NCBI GenBank assembly: GCA_012932295.1 | Contig: JAAONU010000011.1 | Coordinates: 43,588,352 to 43,652,351, forward strand | Origin: Cyclina sinensis | Taxonomy: Eukaryota; Mollusca; Bivalvia; Venerida; Veneridae | DNA length: 64,000 nt | Direction: 5' to 3' | In this document: positions 27,201-36,372 of the stretch, one piece after another | Numbering within the stretch: position 1 is the first letter of the stretch | How the letters are laid out: every line of letters begins with the position of its first letter | Translations under genes and position numbers: made by a program | Notes under the pieces: model-generated | Told to the model about the DNA's origin: nothing | The model's database searches: none | The model's input: the letters and a program-made list of their open reading frames with translations, nothing else

Positions 27201-28821
27201 CCATCATCACGTGATTCGTGTGAAGGCAGTGGTTACTGAGCGTAGCGTAACCGGTGTGCGGAGTTTGGTAAAATCTTACCTCGATCTGAAAACGTCACCT
27301 AAATTCGGCGATTCTGATTGGTTGTGGTAAATCATCACAAATCATTAAGTATGGTGTCTTAGAAGTGTCATAATAATGTTAATGTTACTTGAATTCCAAA
27401 CTGACAACAAAGTATTGAACTGGAACATTTTAAACTGTTTAAACTGTTAACATATTTACAAATTGTTTTTTGTTTGTTTTACTTTAGGACTTGCTACAGG
27501 TTGGACAGAGAAAACTGTCACCTCTGCGCTTCAGGTCTTTTAAGAAGGTTGTTATCAACTAAGATTTTATTCAGCTCTTTGAAGTAATTTGTGATAGCTT
27601 GTCTTGTAGCACTTCTAGCTCTAGCTGCTTCAAGACTTCTTGGCTTTTTGACAGACAGTTCAGGAAATCTATTTAAAAACTTGTAATGCCAATGTAAACT
27701 TAGTGGATGTTCTCTGTCTCTGAGTCCCAAATGGACAGCATAATCAGACGCCAGATTTATAGTCTCTGTTCGGGAATAGCCATACCCAATCTCAGCCATT
27801 GTATTAAGATGACTGGCAAGTAAAGATTCTTGCTCTTTTGAAAACAGCTGGGTTCGACCTGACTTTGCATTATGGACAGGAACAATACCATATACTCTGT
27901 CCTTTAGAGTTGATACAGGAACACCATAAGACTTGGCTGCTCTTTGTATAGAGACTTTGTTTAATTTCACTTCATTAAAAGCATTCTCAATGGATGTCTG
28001 GTCATAGCCCGTTCGATATGGACCTCTTTTTGAATCATGTTTCTGAAATGAAAAAAAAAAACAAATTTAATATGATGTCCCTTTTACGCTTCCGTACTTT
28101 TTAATTTTGGCGGGAGTGTGACGTAGTATGTTGACCTCGATCGGCAGTAAAAATAGAAACATAACAGACGACGACTGTCAAATATTTTTAAGCAACGATA
28201 TCAATACAATAAATAAAGTAAAGATAAAATTGAAATTGCATAAGGTAAAACACCCAATTTTCTCCATGTCATATACAATTTTTAATGTTTACCTGCCGTA
28301 TCTCCATGTTTAGCGCAGAAAATCACTCGAGTTGTAAAAATAGACCGTGGGACATAAACATGATTGACCTTCACCTCTGAAATCTCGCGTGAATGACGAA
28401 AAACAAAACATCGCCGAATTTAGGAGAACGCCGAATTTAGGTCACGGTAGGATATATTACACTTTCAGACTCTTGAAGTTGAATGACTAAATAATAACTT
28501 CAAGCTCCAGCGAACTAAGGCTGTCAGAAGCAAGCATTTTTAAAAAAAAAACAAGTGTGCGAGTCTTAAAGTAAGAAATCTTTCTCCTAAAATCAATCTG
28601 GCTCACTGCATGTCTGTGAGTCCAAGACACTGGCATTTCTTGACACACTGAGAAATTTACACAAAATGTAGCTGATAAACCTGTACTGTACTGTAAAGTT
28701 AGAAGTGACAATTCAAAAGTTAAGAAAAAGTGTTACCTGCAGTAACAGTGCAAGCAACTGCAACCTTGTGATTTTCAAAGAATTCAGTCGCAGACTGAGG
28801 AAAATTTGTAAATCTTTCCAT
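13895..28821 (-). CDS. RDH13-like retinol dehydrogenase, 7 exons with an alternative exon 6
   Basis: The exons are 28737-28821, 22714-22854, 22058-22249, 21538-21696, 21246-21365, then 19550-19766 (6a) or 19059-19260 (6b), and 13895-14000. The joined product is 339 aa with 6a or 334 aa with 6b. Visible features are a hydrophobic anchor around residues 20-35, '[10 protein letters not shown]' before the Rossmann motif TGANTGIG (58-65), INNAG ending at Gly140, VNVSS with Ser187, and Tyr213/Lys217 of YSQSK. The '[20 protein letters not shown]' block is typical of RDH11-14. RDH13 in vertebrates is an NADPH-preferring retinal reductase on mitochondrial membranes; location here is inferred. The first exon was found by its match in length (85 nt), phase and sequence to the upstream paralogue. 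Introns 1 and 6 carry large transposon insertions. Confidence 0.9.
14140..14420. repeat. Dispersed repeat fragment ('gggacataactcc' type)
   Basis: The segment starts 'aagagctctgtggagcagcgcc' and includes 'gggacataactcc' and 'caagtttcaaataagctc', phrases that recur in the repeats at 20.1 and 62.2 kb. It sits directly before the LINE fragment and is not coding. Confidence 0.5.
14420..14984 (+). pseudogene. LINE ORF2 C-terminal fragment, part 1 (split by a repeat insertion)
   Basis: The frame from about 14420 encodes a C-terminal region typical of L1/Tx1-type non-LTR retrotransposons: '[11 protein letters not shown]', '[16 protein letters not shown]' and a Cys/His knuckle, [19 protein letters not shown] frameshift near 14895 moves the rest into another frame, where it reads toward '[13 protein letters not shown]' at 14985. 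There a Helitron-like element interrupts it, and the reading resumes at 17684. The reverse-transcriptase domain itself is missing, so this is a 5'-truncated dead copy. Confidence 0.8.
14985..17683 (-). mobile_element. Helitron-like non-autonomous element, copy A (reverse orientation)
   Basis: Read on the minus strand, it begins at the 'TAGCTCACCTAAGCAC' hairpin (about 17683) and ends with the palindrome GGGCCATCATGGCCC followed by CTTG (14985-14988). The same termini bound copies B and C at 38.6 and 40.9 kb. The interior has diverged 165-bp-type units and a GTCC-rich segment near the minus-strand 5' end. It is inserted in a LINE and is itself interrupted by another element at 15120-16597. It encodes no protein. 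Confidence 0.75.
15120..16597 (-). mobile_element. Second Helitron-like element nested inside copy A
   Basis: On the minus strand its 3' end is a GAATCGCATTC hairpin, then GCGATAGTT and CTAG (15120-15123), a canonical Helitron terminus. The other end has a hairpin of CCCCCAC/GTGGGGG (about 16571-16592). Removing it rejoins GTCAATAAA with TAAAGGCTC, exactly the uninterrupted sequence of copy C at 43106-43120, with no target duplication. The interior has tandem units of about 346-354 bp and one of 169 bp, marked by 'gagcggaca' at 15625, 15971, 16325 and 16494. Confidence 0.85.
17684..18224 (+). pseudogene. LINE fragment, part 2: ORF2 end, 3' UTR and poly(A)
   Basis: The reading frame of the LINE resumes as '[19 protein letters not shown]' and stops at about 17764. 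A ~430-bp non-coding tail follows, with a 'ttccccgacc...gacgggga' hairpin, AATAAA at 18181 and 32 A residues (18193-18224). Together with 14420-14984 this is the 3' part of one LINE copy. Confidence 0.75.
18715..18813. mobile_element. 99-bp MITE with 22-bp perfect TIRs and 9-bp target duplication
   Basis: The inverted repeats at 18715-18736 and 18792-18813 start CAATCTCATTAAAATCATAT. The nine bases GTTAAAAGT occur immediately on both sides (18706-18714, 18814-18822). A 9-bp duplication with a short element fits a Mutator-like MITE. It lies in intron 6 of the RDH13-like gene. Confidence 0.9.
19059..19260 (-). CDS. RDH13-like alternative exon 6b
   Basis: A 202-nt open exon with a polypyrimidine-AG acceptor (tgttttag|GAACAG) and donor TTTCAG|GTAGTA. 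It encodes '[20 protein letters not shown]...' through '[12 protein letters not shown]' to 'VSGKYF'. It starts in phase 1 and ends in phase 2, exactly like exon 6a. Its '[12 protein letters not shown]' is nearer to vertebrate RDH13 as I recall it than exon 6a is. It is five codons shorter than 6a and has no stop. It lies 289 bp downstream of 6a in transcript order. Confidence 0.82.
19550..19766 (-). CDS. RDH13-like alternative exon 6a
   Basis: A 217-nt exon, the same length as exon 6 of the paralogue at 1726-1942, encoding '[20 protein letters not shown]' through '[14 protein letters not shown]' to 'FSGKYF'. The acceptor is tttacag|GAACAG and the donor TTCAG|GTAGCA. It covers the substrate-side C-terminal region of the SDR. 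Phase is 1 to 2, so using both 6a and 6b, or neither, would shift the frame of exon 7. Confidence 0.88.
20080..20560. repeat. Dispersed repeat in intron 5 of the RDH13-like gene
   Basis: Two copies of 'gggccataactc...caaaaatcatt' are followed by 'gacagacagacggaccgatgac' and a terminal segment 'tgtcacggcttctttgtagcaggtgaca' that can fold back. It resembles the repeat at 62.2 kb. No coding content. Confidence 0.65.
22855..25692. other. Intron 1 of the RDH13-like gene, proximal part
   Basis: About 2.8 kb of AT-rich intron without a recognisable exon, element end or RNA gene. Several donor-like sites were tried as the missing first exon and failed on frame before the exon at 28737-28821 was found. 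Confidence 0.5.
25693..26556 (-). pseudogene. Non-LTR retrotransposon reverse-transcriptase fragment (CR1/Jockey type)
   Basis: Read on the minus strand: '[16 protein letters not shown]', the catalytic-site variant FADDTIV, a frameshift near 26460, then '[18 protein letters not shown]', '[11 protein letters not shown]', '[14 protein letters not shown]' and 'FFPRTI'. An in-frame TGA follows, then '[10 protein letters not shown]' and the terminal stop at 25693. At least one frameshift and one stop make it dead. It ends abruptly at 26556 against the end of the pogo-like element, which either cut it or was inserted into it. No continuation was recognised on the far side. Confidence 0.85.
26558..28458 (-). 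mobile_element. Pogo/Tigger-like element with repeated CCTAAATTCGGCGA motif
   Basis: The ends are imperfect inverted repeats: 'atatatcccggtgtaacc' + 'taaattcggcga' at 26559-26590 and the reverse complement of 'taggtcacggtaggatatat' at the right, with 'cgccgaatttag' twice at 28412-28440. A further CCTAAATTCGGCGA copy is internal at about 27299. The interior encodes the DNA-binding half of a pogo-type transposase but no DDE domain was found, so it appears deleted or non-autonomous. It lies in intron 1 of the RDH13-like gene, on the same strand. Confidence 0.6.
27518..28042 (-). CDS. Pogo/CENP-B-like transposase N-terminal part (HTH_psq + Tc5-type HTH)
   Basis: The frame starts after a strong acceptor (ttttcatttcag|AAACATGAT) and reads '[18 protein letters not shown]' into a psq-type helix-turn-helix, '[20 protein letters not shown]'. 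A second DNA-binding part follows with '[20 protein letters not shown]' and '[19 protein letters not shown]'. It stops at TGA 27518-27520, although a donor-like AGAG|GTGACA just before the stop would allow splicing. This architecture belongs to pogo/Tigger and CENP-B-related proteins. The catalytic domain that should follow was not seen downstream. It could be a fossil or a captured DNA-binding exon. Confidence 0.7.
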   Translation of the reverse strand, partial: KHDSKRGPYRTGYDQTSIENAFNEVKLNKVSIQRAAKSYGVPVSTLKDRVYGIVPVHNAKSGRTQLFSKEQESLLASHLNTMAEIGYGYSRTETINLASDYAVHLGLRDREHPLSLHWHYKFLNRFPELSVKKPRSLEAARARSATRQAITNYFKELNKILVDNNLLKRPEAQR

Positions 28822-29027
28822 TCCAGATTTGATTCTTAAGAGTTAACTCCCTTGGTGAGGCTTTAGTCCAGCATAAAAATCAAAATTATATTTTTAGTCA
28901 TTCTGAGACGAAAGATATTTTTTCATGTTGTAACTGTGTGTTACATTTTAAATAAATGTACAGATTTATTTTCTGTAGAGATATCAGTGTTTTAGAACAT
29001 TTACTGCGAAACTGATAAGCATCCAAC
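28822..29027. promoter_or_regulatory. Candidate bidirectional promoter between RDH13-like and KIFBP
   Basis: Only 206 bp separate the start codons of two divergent genes (28821 minus, 29028 plus). Both 5' UTRs and the core promoters must lie here or overlap the first exons, unless there are distant non-coding first exons. The segment is AT-rich with no clear TATA box in an obvious position. Confidence 0.6.
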
Positions 29028-29259
29028 ATGGCGTCCTGGAGAGACTACCTGCTTTCTGAAGGCTATGAAAAACTGGCCGAGGCGAAAAAATTCACAGAGG
29101 AACTAGCAAACGATGATCCAGAGGATGAACCATATAGATCTTTATATAAAGCACGTGAATGTTACAATGCTGTGAAGAAAGTTCTCAAGAAATCAGCCGA
29201 CAAACGTCATGCCGATGAAGACATTCAGTTTGTTTGGGCAGCTCTTGAATTAAAACTAG
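29028..29259 (+). CDS. KIFBP: KIF-binding protein (KIFBP/KBP), exon 1
   Basis: The ATG lies in a good context (ccaacATGGCG) and opens 77 codons ending 'FVWAALELKL' + G, with donor CTAG|GTAGGA. The frame joins in phase 1 to exon 2 to give '...ELKLGINYTSTEEQ', which aligns with the same stretch of vertebrate KIFBP. The open frame runs on to 29309, but that tail is intron. KIFBP binds kinesin-3 and some other kinesin motor domains and blocks their attachment to microtubules, affecting mitochondrial and axonal transport. It is divergent from the RDH13-like gene 206 bp away. Confidence 0.9.
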
Positions 29260-29447
29260 GTAGGAGAAAAAAAGTCAGAGAAAGAGACGTTCATTATGAT
29301 CTAGAATAGAGTTTCTCACTGTATTTCAAAAAATGAGGAAAATTTTAAAGTATGAAGACTGAATATAAAACTATTGCAGTATTTATGAACAAAAAATATA
29401 TATATTAAAGCAAATGCCTTACCAGTAACCTTATTATTTCTACTTCT

Positions 29448-30595
29448 ACAGTACACACAGCGCAGACTTTGATGTTGTTAACATTGTCGCAGTGGGGGGG
29501 GGGGCAGTATCGTCTCCGGGTGGCCAGTTGTGGTGGACTGAACACCCGAAATTTCAGGTGTCCGCTAAAATGACCCCCGCGACTACCGCCGAGGGGTATG
29601 ATCACCACATGTCGCAGTGACAGAACGCCACGCATCCCCGCAATGTTTTGACTTGGGGATTACTGCATTTAAACATACTCAGCGTACAGTACATGTACGT
29701 GGTTTTCTTTTTACTCATTCTTATTTTACTTACATGAGTGTATTTTATGGCTAACTTCAGTTGGTCAAATTAAAACCAAATTTCAAATACATTTGCTGTG
29801 TAGGTTTATTGTGTACTTTCGTTTTTGGAATTTTTGAAAAACGCTTGTTATTATATAGTAAAATCGATCAATAATTTTTGCCAAGCGCCTAGATGATACA
29901 GATGTCGAAAGCATTTAAACACGTGTTGATCTAAAAACCCAGACAATTCATTTTCTGAAAACATGATCAGCTGTTTCTGTAAGCAACTTCAATGGTCATT
30001 CTTTACTTAAACAAAATGGAGCGTTTGTACACAAATGCATCATAATTAGAGTGGATTTGTTCGAATTTTGACTGTTTAAATTAGATCTATTAACATTTCA
30101 CAGTTTGATTATCATTAGTAATTTATTTGCGTGTAATTTATTTGCGAGTGGATTAACGCAAGCGCGGCACCGATTGAAGACTTGAAAATATATTAATTGC
30201 AGCAAATAAAGTTAATTAACAAGACGGCATGTAGGTGTGTAAATCTATTCATAATCGGCCGTGTTACCCTCAATCATACAACCAAACATCGAACGTCAAC
30301 AAATAAAAGTTAAACCGGACGGGGTATTAAAAAGAAAAAGAAACAACTTCAGCTGGTAATAATTACGTGTTTTTTGTAACTCATTTTAAAAAAAAAATTG
30401 GGGGAAAGTTAAATTGTGTTGCGACTTCGTTTTTTCGGACACCGCAAACCCCCGCGACCCGACGCTGCGACATGGCGCAGCACAGCGTTTTATACGAATG
30501 AACATACAACGCGGTGGTCATTTTTGGTCTTCAAGGCGGACAGAAAAATCACGGGGACGGGTGTTCGTTGTCAAAGTCTGCGCTGCGTGTACTGT
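29448..30595. mobile_element. 1.15-kb element with 25-bp terminal inverted repeats
   Basis: 29448-29472 and 30571-30595 are inverted repeats with one mismatch (ACAGTACACACAGCGCAGAC...). Similarity continues inward: both arms contain a reversed 'tgacc(a/c)cCGCG' block and GC-rich segments, and both translate to 'KVCAxCTV'-type shadows. A G-run (29493-29504) lies in the left arm. No transposase was found. It sits in the KIFBP intron. Confidence 0.6.
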
Positions 30596-31230
30596 ACTTG
30601 ATACTCCCGAGCAATCAATACAGACTACATTATGTATAACTGGGAGGCACTTTGTCAGGAAAACTGTGTTAAAAAAGTATTAGGTGCACTGTTAAAAGTT
30701 TAAAAGATAAAAAGTTATTATAAATACTTTAATATTATGTAGTCCAACATTGGATATTCCTAGGTGAATCAGTTAAGCCACAGTTTCGAATTTACTGGTT
30801 ACCATGATATAGTCAAACCCTAATCTCAATAATGCGACTTCAGGCAGGATGTATTCTCAATAATGCAACTTCAGGCAGGATGCTGCCTTTACGTCTCAAC
30901 CATAAACCACCAAAATAGTGGTGGAAAATGGATTTTGTGAAATCCCTATTTCCCAGCTAATTAACGGTCATTTTACGCTCGTACATTTAAACTTATAAAT
31001 ATACTGAATTCTGTTTGTTTGAATATTTTCAACAAAACCCCCTAAAAAGCAAAAAAATGCTTTTAAACCTATATCAGTCTATTGTTTACATCAGCCTTAT
31101 CTGATGAGGGTGTGCGTGCACAGAGAATGCAATAGCCGATGAGATCAGTGCTCTATTTTAAACTGTCAGTAAACTGTTTTGAAAGCCGACATGATAGTCT
31201 AGTGCCATGCATGTTAATTGGCCTTGTCAC

Positions 31231-33131
31231 TTAAAGGTCATGTGACACGAATTTTTGACCTCGAAATTTTAATATGAGCGAAAACTATATATCTAACTAT
31301 GACATTTTTAAAAAAATCCGCAGGTAATTTTCATCTTAAAGATGTTTTTATAGCAAATTTAAATCCATATTTTACGCACTCGGTCGCGCGCACCTGTCAC
31401 GAGCGAAACCGGAAGTGACGCACATTTATCTCTTGCCACTTGACACAGCTGCCTGGATTGTTAACAAAATCTTAAAAATTATGATGGAAAGTAAAAATGT
31501 AGACTGAATATAGTAAAAAAACAAAATTGAACAAGTCAAGCTAACATCATGAATACACATTGAAGATTTTTTAATATAAATAATTTGAAATTTTGATGGA
31601 ATTACGAAGCCAATGAGCAATATTATATAGAGGCTAGTTTAATTAGGGTTATAGAATTAAAAGATACATCAGTGAAATATCTAGAGATATTTTTCAAGTA
31701 ACTGATCGAAAAAGATTTTGAACATGCTTATTTTTATCCGATGCAGTTTTTTGGAAGACTTGATTAACTAACTCCAATCGAGAGATTTTTTTCCATAAAA
31801 AAAAAACATTCTCTTTACAGTGATGTGTTGCTTATTTGTCTGTGGTATATTTTGCCTGAGGTACGTGTAAGTAATCATTGACTAGATCTATGACTTTTTT
31901 TCATTATAACTGCCTACCTTTTTTTGCTTATTCATTCAACATTTTTAAAAAAAGCAATAATGATCATAGAACAAATAATATGAAGAAGCCATAAAAAATA
32001 TGTCAAAATCATAACACAAACACATTGTTTTTGTTTAAATTTGTTCACATTTAGAAGTCGAATGATTTTTATTTTCATCATTAATAGATCCATTACATTT
32101 AATTATCTAATTAAAATATGTATCTGCATGGAAGCTTCTTTACTAAAAATCATTCAGACATGTTAATTGGAACAAACTATTACATAATGTTTTCACAAGT
32201 TTGACTGATCAAAAGTAATTCAATCAATTTGTAAGATCACTTGCCATAAAATTTTGCTATTTGTCTCAACTTTATCATTAATTGGGTCATAAAAAGTTAA
32301 TTGCTTTGTTAAATTTTGACAGCTATGCAGAATATACAAGGGGCCCATTTGGGCAGGTTAATTTGCATAAATCCCACAGTATAAGGCGTGATTTATGGAT
32401 CTTTGACATTTCATTGGATATTAATTTATAAGCAGGCACAAATTTCTACTTGATGGACATGCCATATTATTATTTTTCAAACAATATCCCAACGTGAAAA
32501 TACACTGTAGTGTGAATTTCCATTCCAGTGACACAAATGTTAACACATTAGATCACCTTAATTCACTTCAATTTTACTACACTTAAATTAAAAAGAATTT
32601 TTTTATGATGTAAACATCAAGTGAGGAATGGTTATGCAGCATGTTAAAACGTGAAGGAGATAGTTTTATATAGAACCCAGCATGGAAGAAATTGGAATAT
32701 TTATCAATATTTATAAAGGTAAAATTACAAACCGTTCACCCGGCACAAAGTTTGAATTTACTTATAAAAATCGAGAAGTGATCACATTGTTTTATTTAAT
32801 TTACAATTTATAGCATGCTATTTTTGTAAGTGTGCCTTTATACTGTTTCTTGCACTTGTGGTTTAGTGTTATTTTTTCATTTAAAAACGGATGTGTTATG
32901 AGCAATGTAATTCTACACTACTGCCTGGGACAGTAGGGATAAATGTACGTCACAGCCAAAAATTGCAGCGGAAACTACCGATGTCGAAACGGAAATAGCC
33001 GATCATCAAATACACGTTTTTTCTTATCAAAAGCAATATTTTCAAAATTTCGCAATTAAACCATTTTAATCAGTACATTATGATTATTTTGAATAGACAA
33101 AGTTGCTATAGTCGTGTCACATGACCTTTAA
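31231..33131. mobile_element. 1.9-kb non-autonomous DNA transposon with TTAA-bounded TIRs
   Basis: 31231-31250 (TTAAAGGTCATGTGACACGA) is repeated perfectly in inverse at 33112-33131. TTAA at each outer edge could be the target duplication of a piggyBac-type element or part of the repeat. The 1.86-kb interior is AT-rich with no transposase frame. It lies in the KIFBP intron. Confidence 0.75.
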
Positions 33132-36100
33132 AAATTAGGATAGATTTAATGTCTGTCATCTCAGTTTGCAGTACAGAGTTCACATACAGTGTTCAAATGT
33201 TTACCTCTGTGACCATTTTTCCAGTAATGGATTTTAGCATGTTACAACTGTCAATTTCTTATCTGCCACTATGGACATATTTTTCAACAAAACTTATTTG
33301 AAACATACATCATCAGAAGCAGAAAATTTAACTCTTTCACCTCATATATTTTTGTTTGTATGTTTCATAGTTTTTGTGCAGATCAGTGCCCAACAGATTT
33401 TTGTTGAGCATTACATATGCAAGGAAGGAAAAATTTCCACCACATTTTCAATCTTTTCTGGTTTTTACTCTGAAGGCAGATATCGACCATTAAAAAAATA
33501 GCATGATATTCAATTTTTGAGTACAATTATTTGGACAAAGTCAAACCCATGATAAAGCTGAACACCACTATAACTTATAAGGAATGTCCAAAAGTGAGCA
33601 CTAGCTATTACAGTGATTGAATTGAATTTAATCACTAAGTGACAACGTGTTTTGAAAACCACTATTTTATTTGGCAGCCCCAGTCTTCATGAACAACTTT
33701 TTGAAGCACTGGACATTCGGACCAGCACAGTAGATAATCTGATTGGACCGAATGATATTTAACTGGACCGAATAATAGCTGTGAACAATGTTATTTGCAG
33801 ACTGAACAAAACAATAAGACTATGTTTTAAAGTAGAACTTGTTATCACCATGTTCAAAATTATATTCTAACACTATCTGCAATTCGCCGACAATAAGCAA
33901 AGAAGGAATTGAGCGTGATATATCATAGGCAGTATAGCACGCTGAACACAAGCGCGCGCCCGCTGACGTCAGTGCGAACGTTACTGTTAAATAGTGCACA
34001 TACTTGCGCCACTTATAAATATACCTACGTGTTAGAATGGAAATAGATTTTAACATTTTCGTGATCTACCGTCGTATATATCACGGTTTCTCGTTCATAT
34101 GCGTAGTTATTTAATCACTCAGGCCTACGGCCTTCGTGATTAAATTACTACGCATCTGAACTCGACACCGTGATATATCAGACGGTATATCACTCAAACT
34201 TAAAATCTATTTCCTAATTAACAATACTTTGAACTTGCCCATAGCCTAACAATACTAGTATTCTTTAGTGAAAGTTATAATATTATTCATTCATTTGTAC
34301 AGGATACCATAAGTTCAGTTAAACCTTTTACCAGATTTTTATCTCAACTTTTTTTCCCAACTTCTGAAAATGCCATATATACATGTCATCATTGGGTACC
34401 CACGGTATATATTCCGTACAACTACATTAGGAACCACGGTCAATAAACGATGGAAACGGAATGGATCGAATGTCAGTTTCCGACAGTGTATAGATACATG
34501 TTTAAAAAAAAAACAAAAAAAAACAGCAATACGAATTGGAGTAACTTCATAAAACAGATGAAAACAAGGCATTACTTTCAGCTGACTTTTCTCTTTACAC
34601 CAAAAAAATTTCATATTTAGCATGAAAACTGCAAAGGAAGATTATAGCCTGAGCACCGGTTATATGTAAGCTATGTATGAATCTCTTGCATTGTTGTTGG
34701 GGTTAACTAATCACTATGCTAAGAAGATGAATGCATTTTTTAAGAAACAATTTCTTTTTATTTGATTCTTTACTTTGTTTAATGTATTTAGTAAATAAAA
34801 AAAAACAGTTAACCAACATTCACTGGACAGTGGGACCGCTGATTTGTAATTTTTTACTGGACCATCAGCCATTTTGGTGGACCAAGCCTTTGGTCCGGCG
34901 GCTCAGTTTGAAGACTGCAGCCAAGACTTTATGAATAAACTCCATGCAGCTTTAACTTCTTTTAAAGAACAGTGACTGATACCAATGGTGGAATAACCAG
35001 GTTGATAGTAAAGATTTTGGAAAGTTGTGAGTCAGGCAAAATCTGTTACCATTTAAAATCACAAAGGCCAAAAACAATAGTAGAAATTCCAAATCATCAT
35101 TTATTGATTTTTCAGTTTACACTGCTTGGAAAGTGAGTGTGTTAATTTCCACTACCTGATTATGTCAAATGAACCATAAAAATTAATTTTCTTTGCTTCA
35201 TATAGTTTTGTATATTTTGAAAGATAAATGATTTCTTTTTCGATCTATGTAAGTTTTATGAAATTTTGTTTGCTTGTTGTGAAATAGTCACCACAGAATC
35301 ATAAGGACAGTAATAGTCCTCAATCTATGTACATTTTGGTCAGTCAGATGTTTGAAACTTTGAAGCAAGTGGAGATATTGCATCAGCTGCAGCTCAATAT
35401 CTCCCAGATACCTTTGACTGATGGAGGATGCACTCTGTAGTTTATGTGTAAAGCGGAAGAATAGCAGATAATCTATTGGATTCTTTTTTTATAAATCAAA
35501 TTTTAGCTTCGTTTTATGCTCAGAGCCTTGTTTAGGCACATGGTGATATTTCCATTTCCTGTAGGACTTTTCATGCAAGATCTTAGTTCAGAAGTTCCAA
35601 AACATTGTATACATAATATAACTCTCATTTGCCCCAAAGCTCCCTATCTGGGCTTGCCTGTTAGCTCTTACATACTCATATTACTAGCTAAAAATAGCTT
35701 AACAAAAACAGATTTTTTCTATAAATTGTTATACAAGAGCAAAACAGTGGAGGGAATAACACAACTCATATTATTGATTTATCAATACACTCAACAGCTT
35801 AAGGGAGCTACCACTGATGAAATGGAAATGGACTGATATGCCTGTCTGATATTAGTACGGAATTTTAAAGATAAAGTGATGAAACATACTTTTTCTTTTG
35901 ATTTGTGTATGATTCAGTTCAGTTATAATTAAGTGCATAGACTTAGGTACATGTAAAAAAACAAACTTATTGCAATAGTCCTCCATTTTTTGGTACATGT
36001 ATATTTGTTTTTTAGGTCTTATAAATGTTTAAGTTTAGAAATATTCCTTCCACAAAATTTAACTTGGTATATTCTATGTTTGCATCAAATAATACTTATG

Positions 36101-36372
36101 ATAAAGCCAAAGCCATGTTATAAAGTGTGCAGCAAAATATTGATTGTACATTCAGATTCCATATAAATAGATTCTTGATATCTGAGGGTAAATTCAGCTA
36201 CTACCTATGTTGCTAAGTGGTGTTTAACATCCAGCTGTCACTCTCATCAGAGGCAACAATCCCTTGAAAGACAGTCTCACTTTGCACTATTTCAAATATT
36301 GACATCTACGCTCATGGAATAAGTACTTCATTCAGTCATAATTCTGTACAGTTTTAATGTCTTTTGTTTCAG
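33132..36372. other. KIFBP intron, distal part
   Basis: Apart from the hairpin at 34054-34200, nothing coding or repetitive was recognised. Short open frames have no family signature and no splice support. The acceptor at 36371-36372 (tttgtttcag) ends the intron. Confidence 0.5.
34054..34200. repeat. ~147-bp imperfect palindrome (hairpin MITE)
   Basis: The left arm, with 'gtatatatcacgg' and 'atgcgtagttatttaatcac', is mirrored on the right by 'gtgattaaattactacgcat' and 'ccgtgatatatcagacggta', around a 17-bp centre 'tcaggcctacggccttc'. The whole unit could fold as one long hairpin. Confidence 0.8.

Noticed and set aside
35516..35836. 106-aa open frame in the KIFBP intron
   Set aside because: No similarity recognised, no splice support, and the KIFBP frame joins cleanly from 29259 to 36373 without it.
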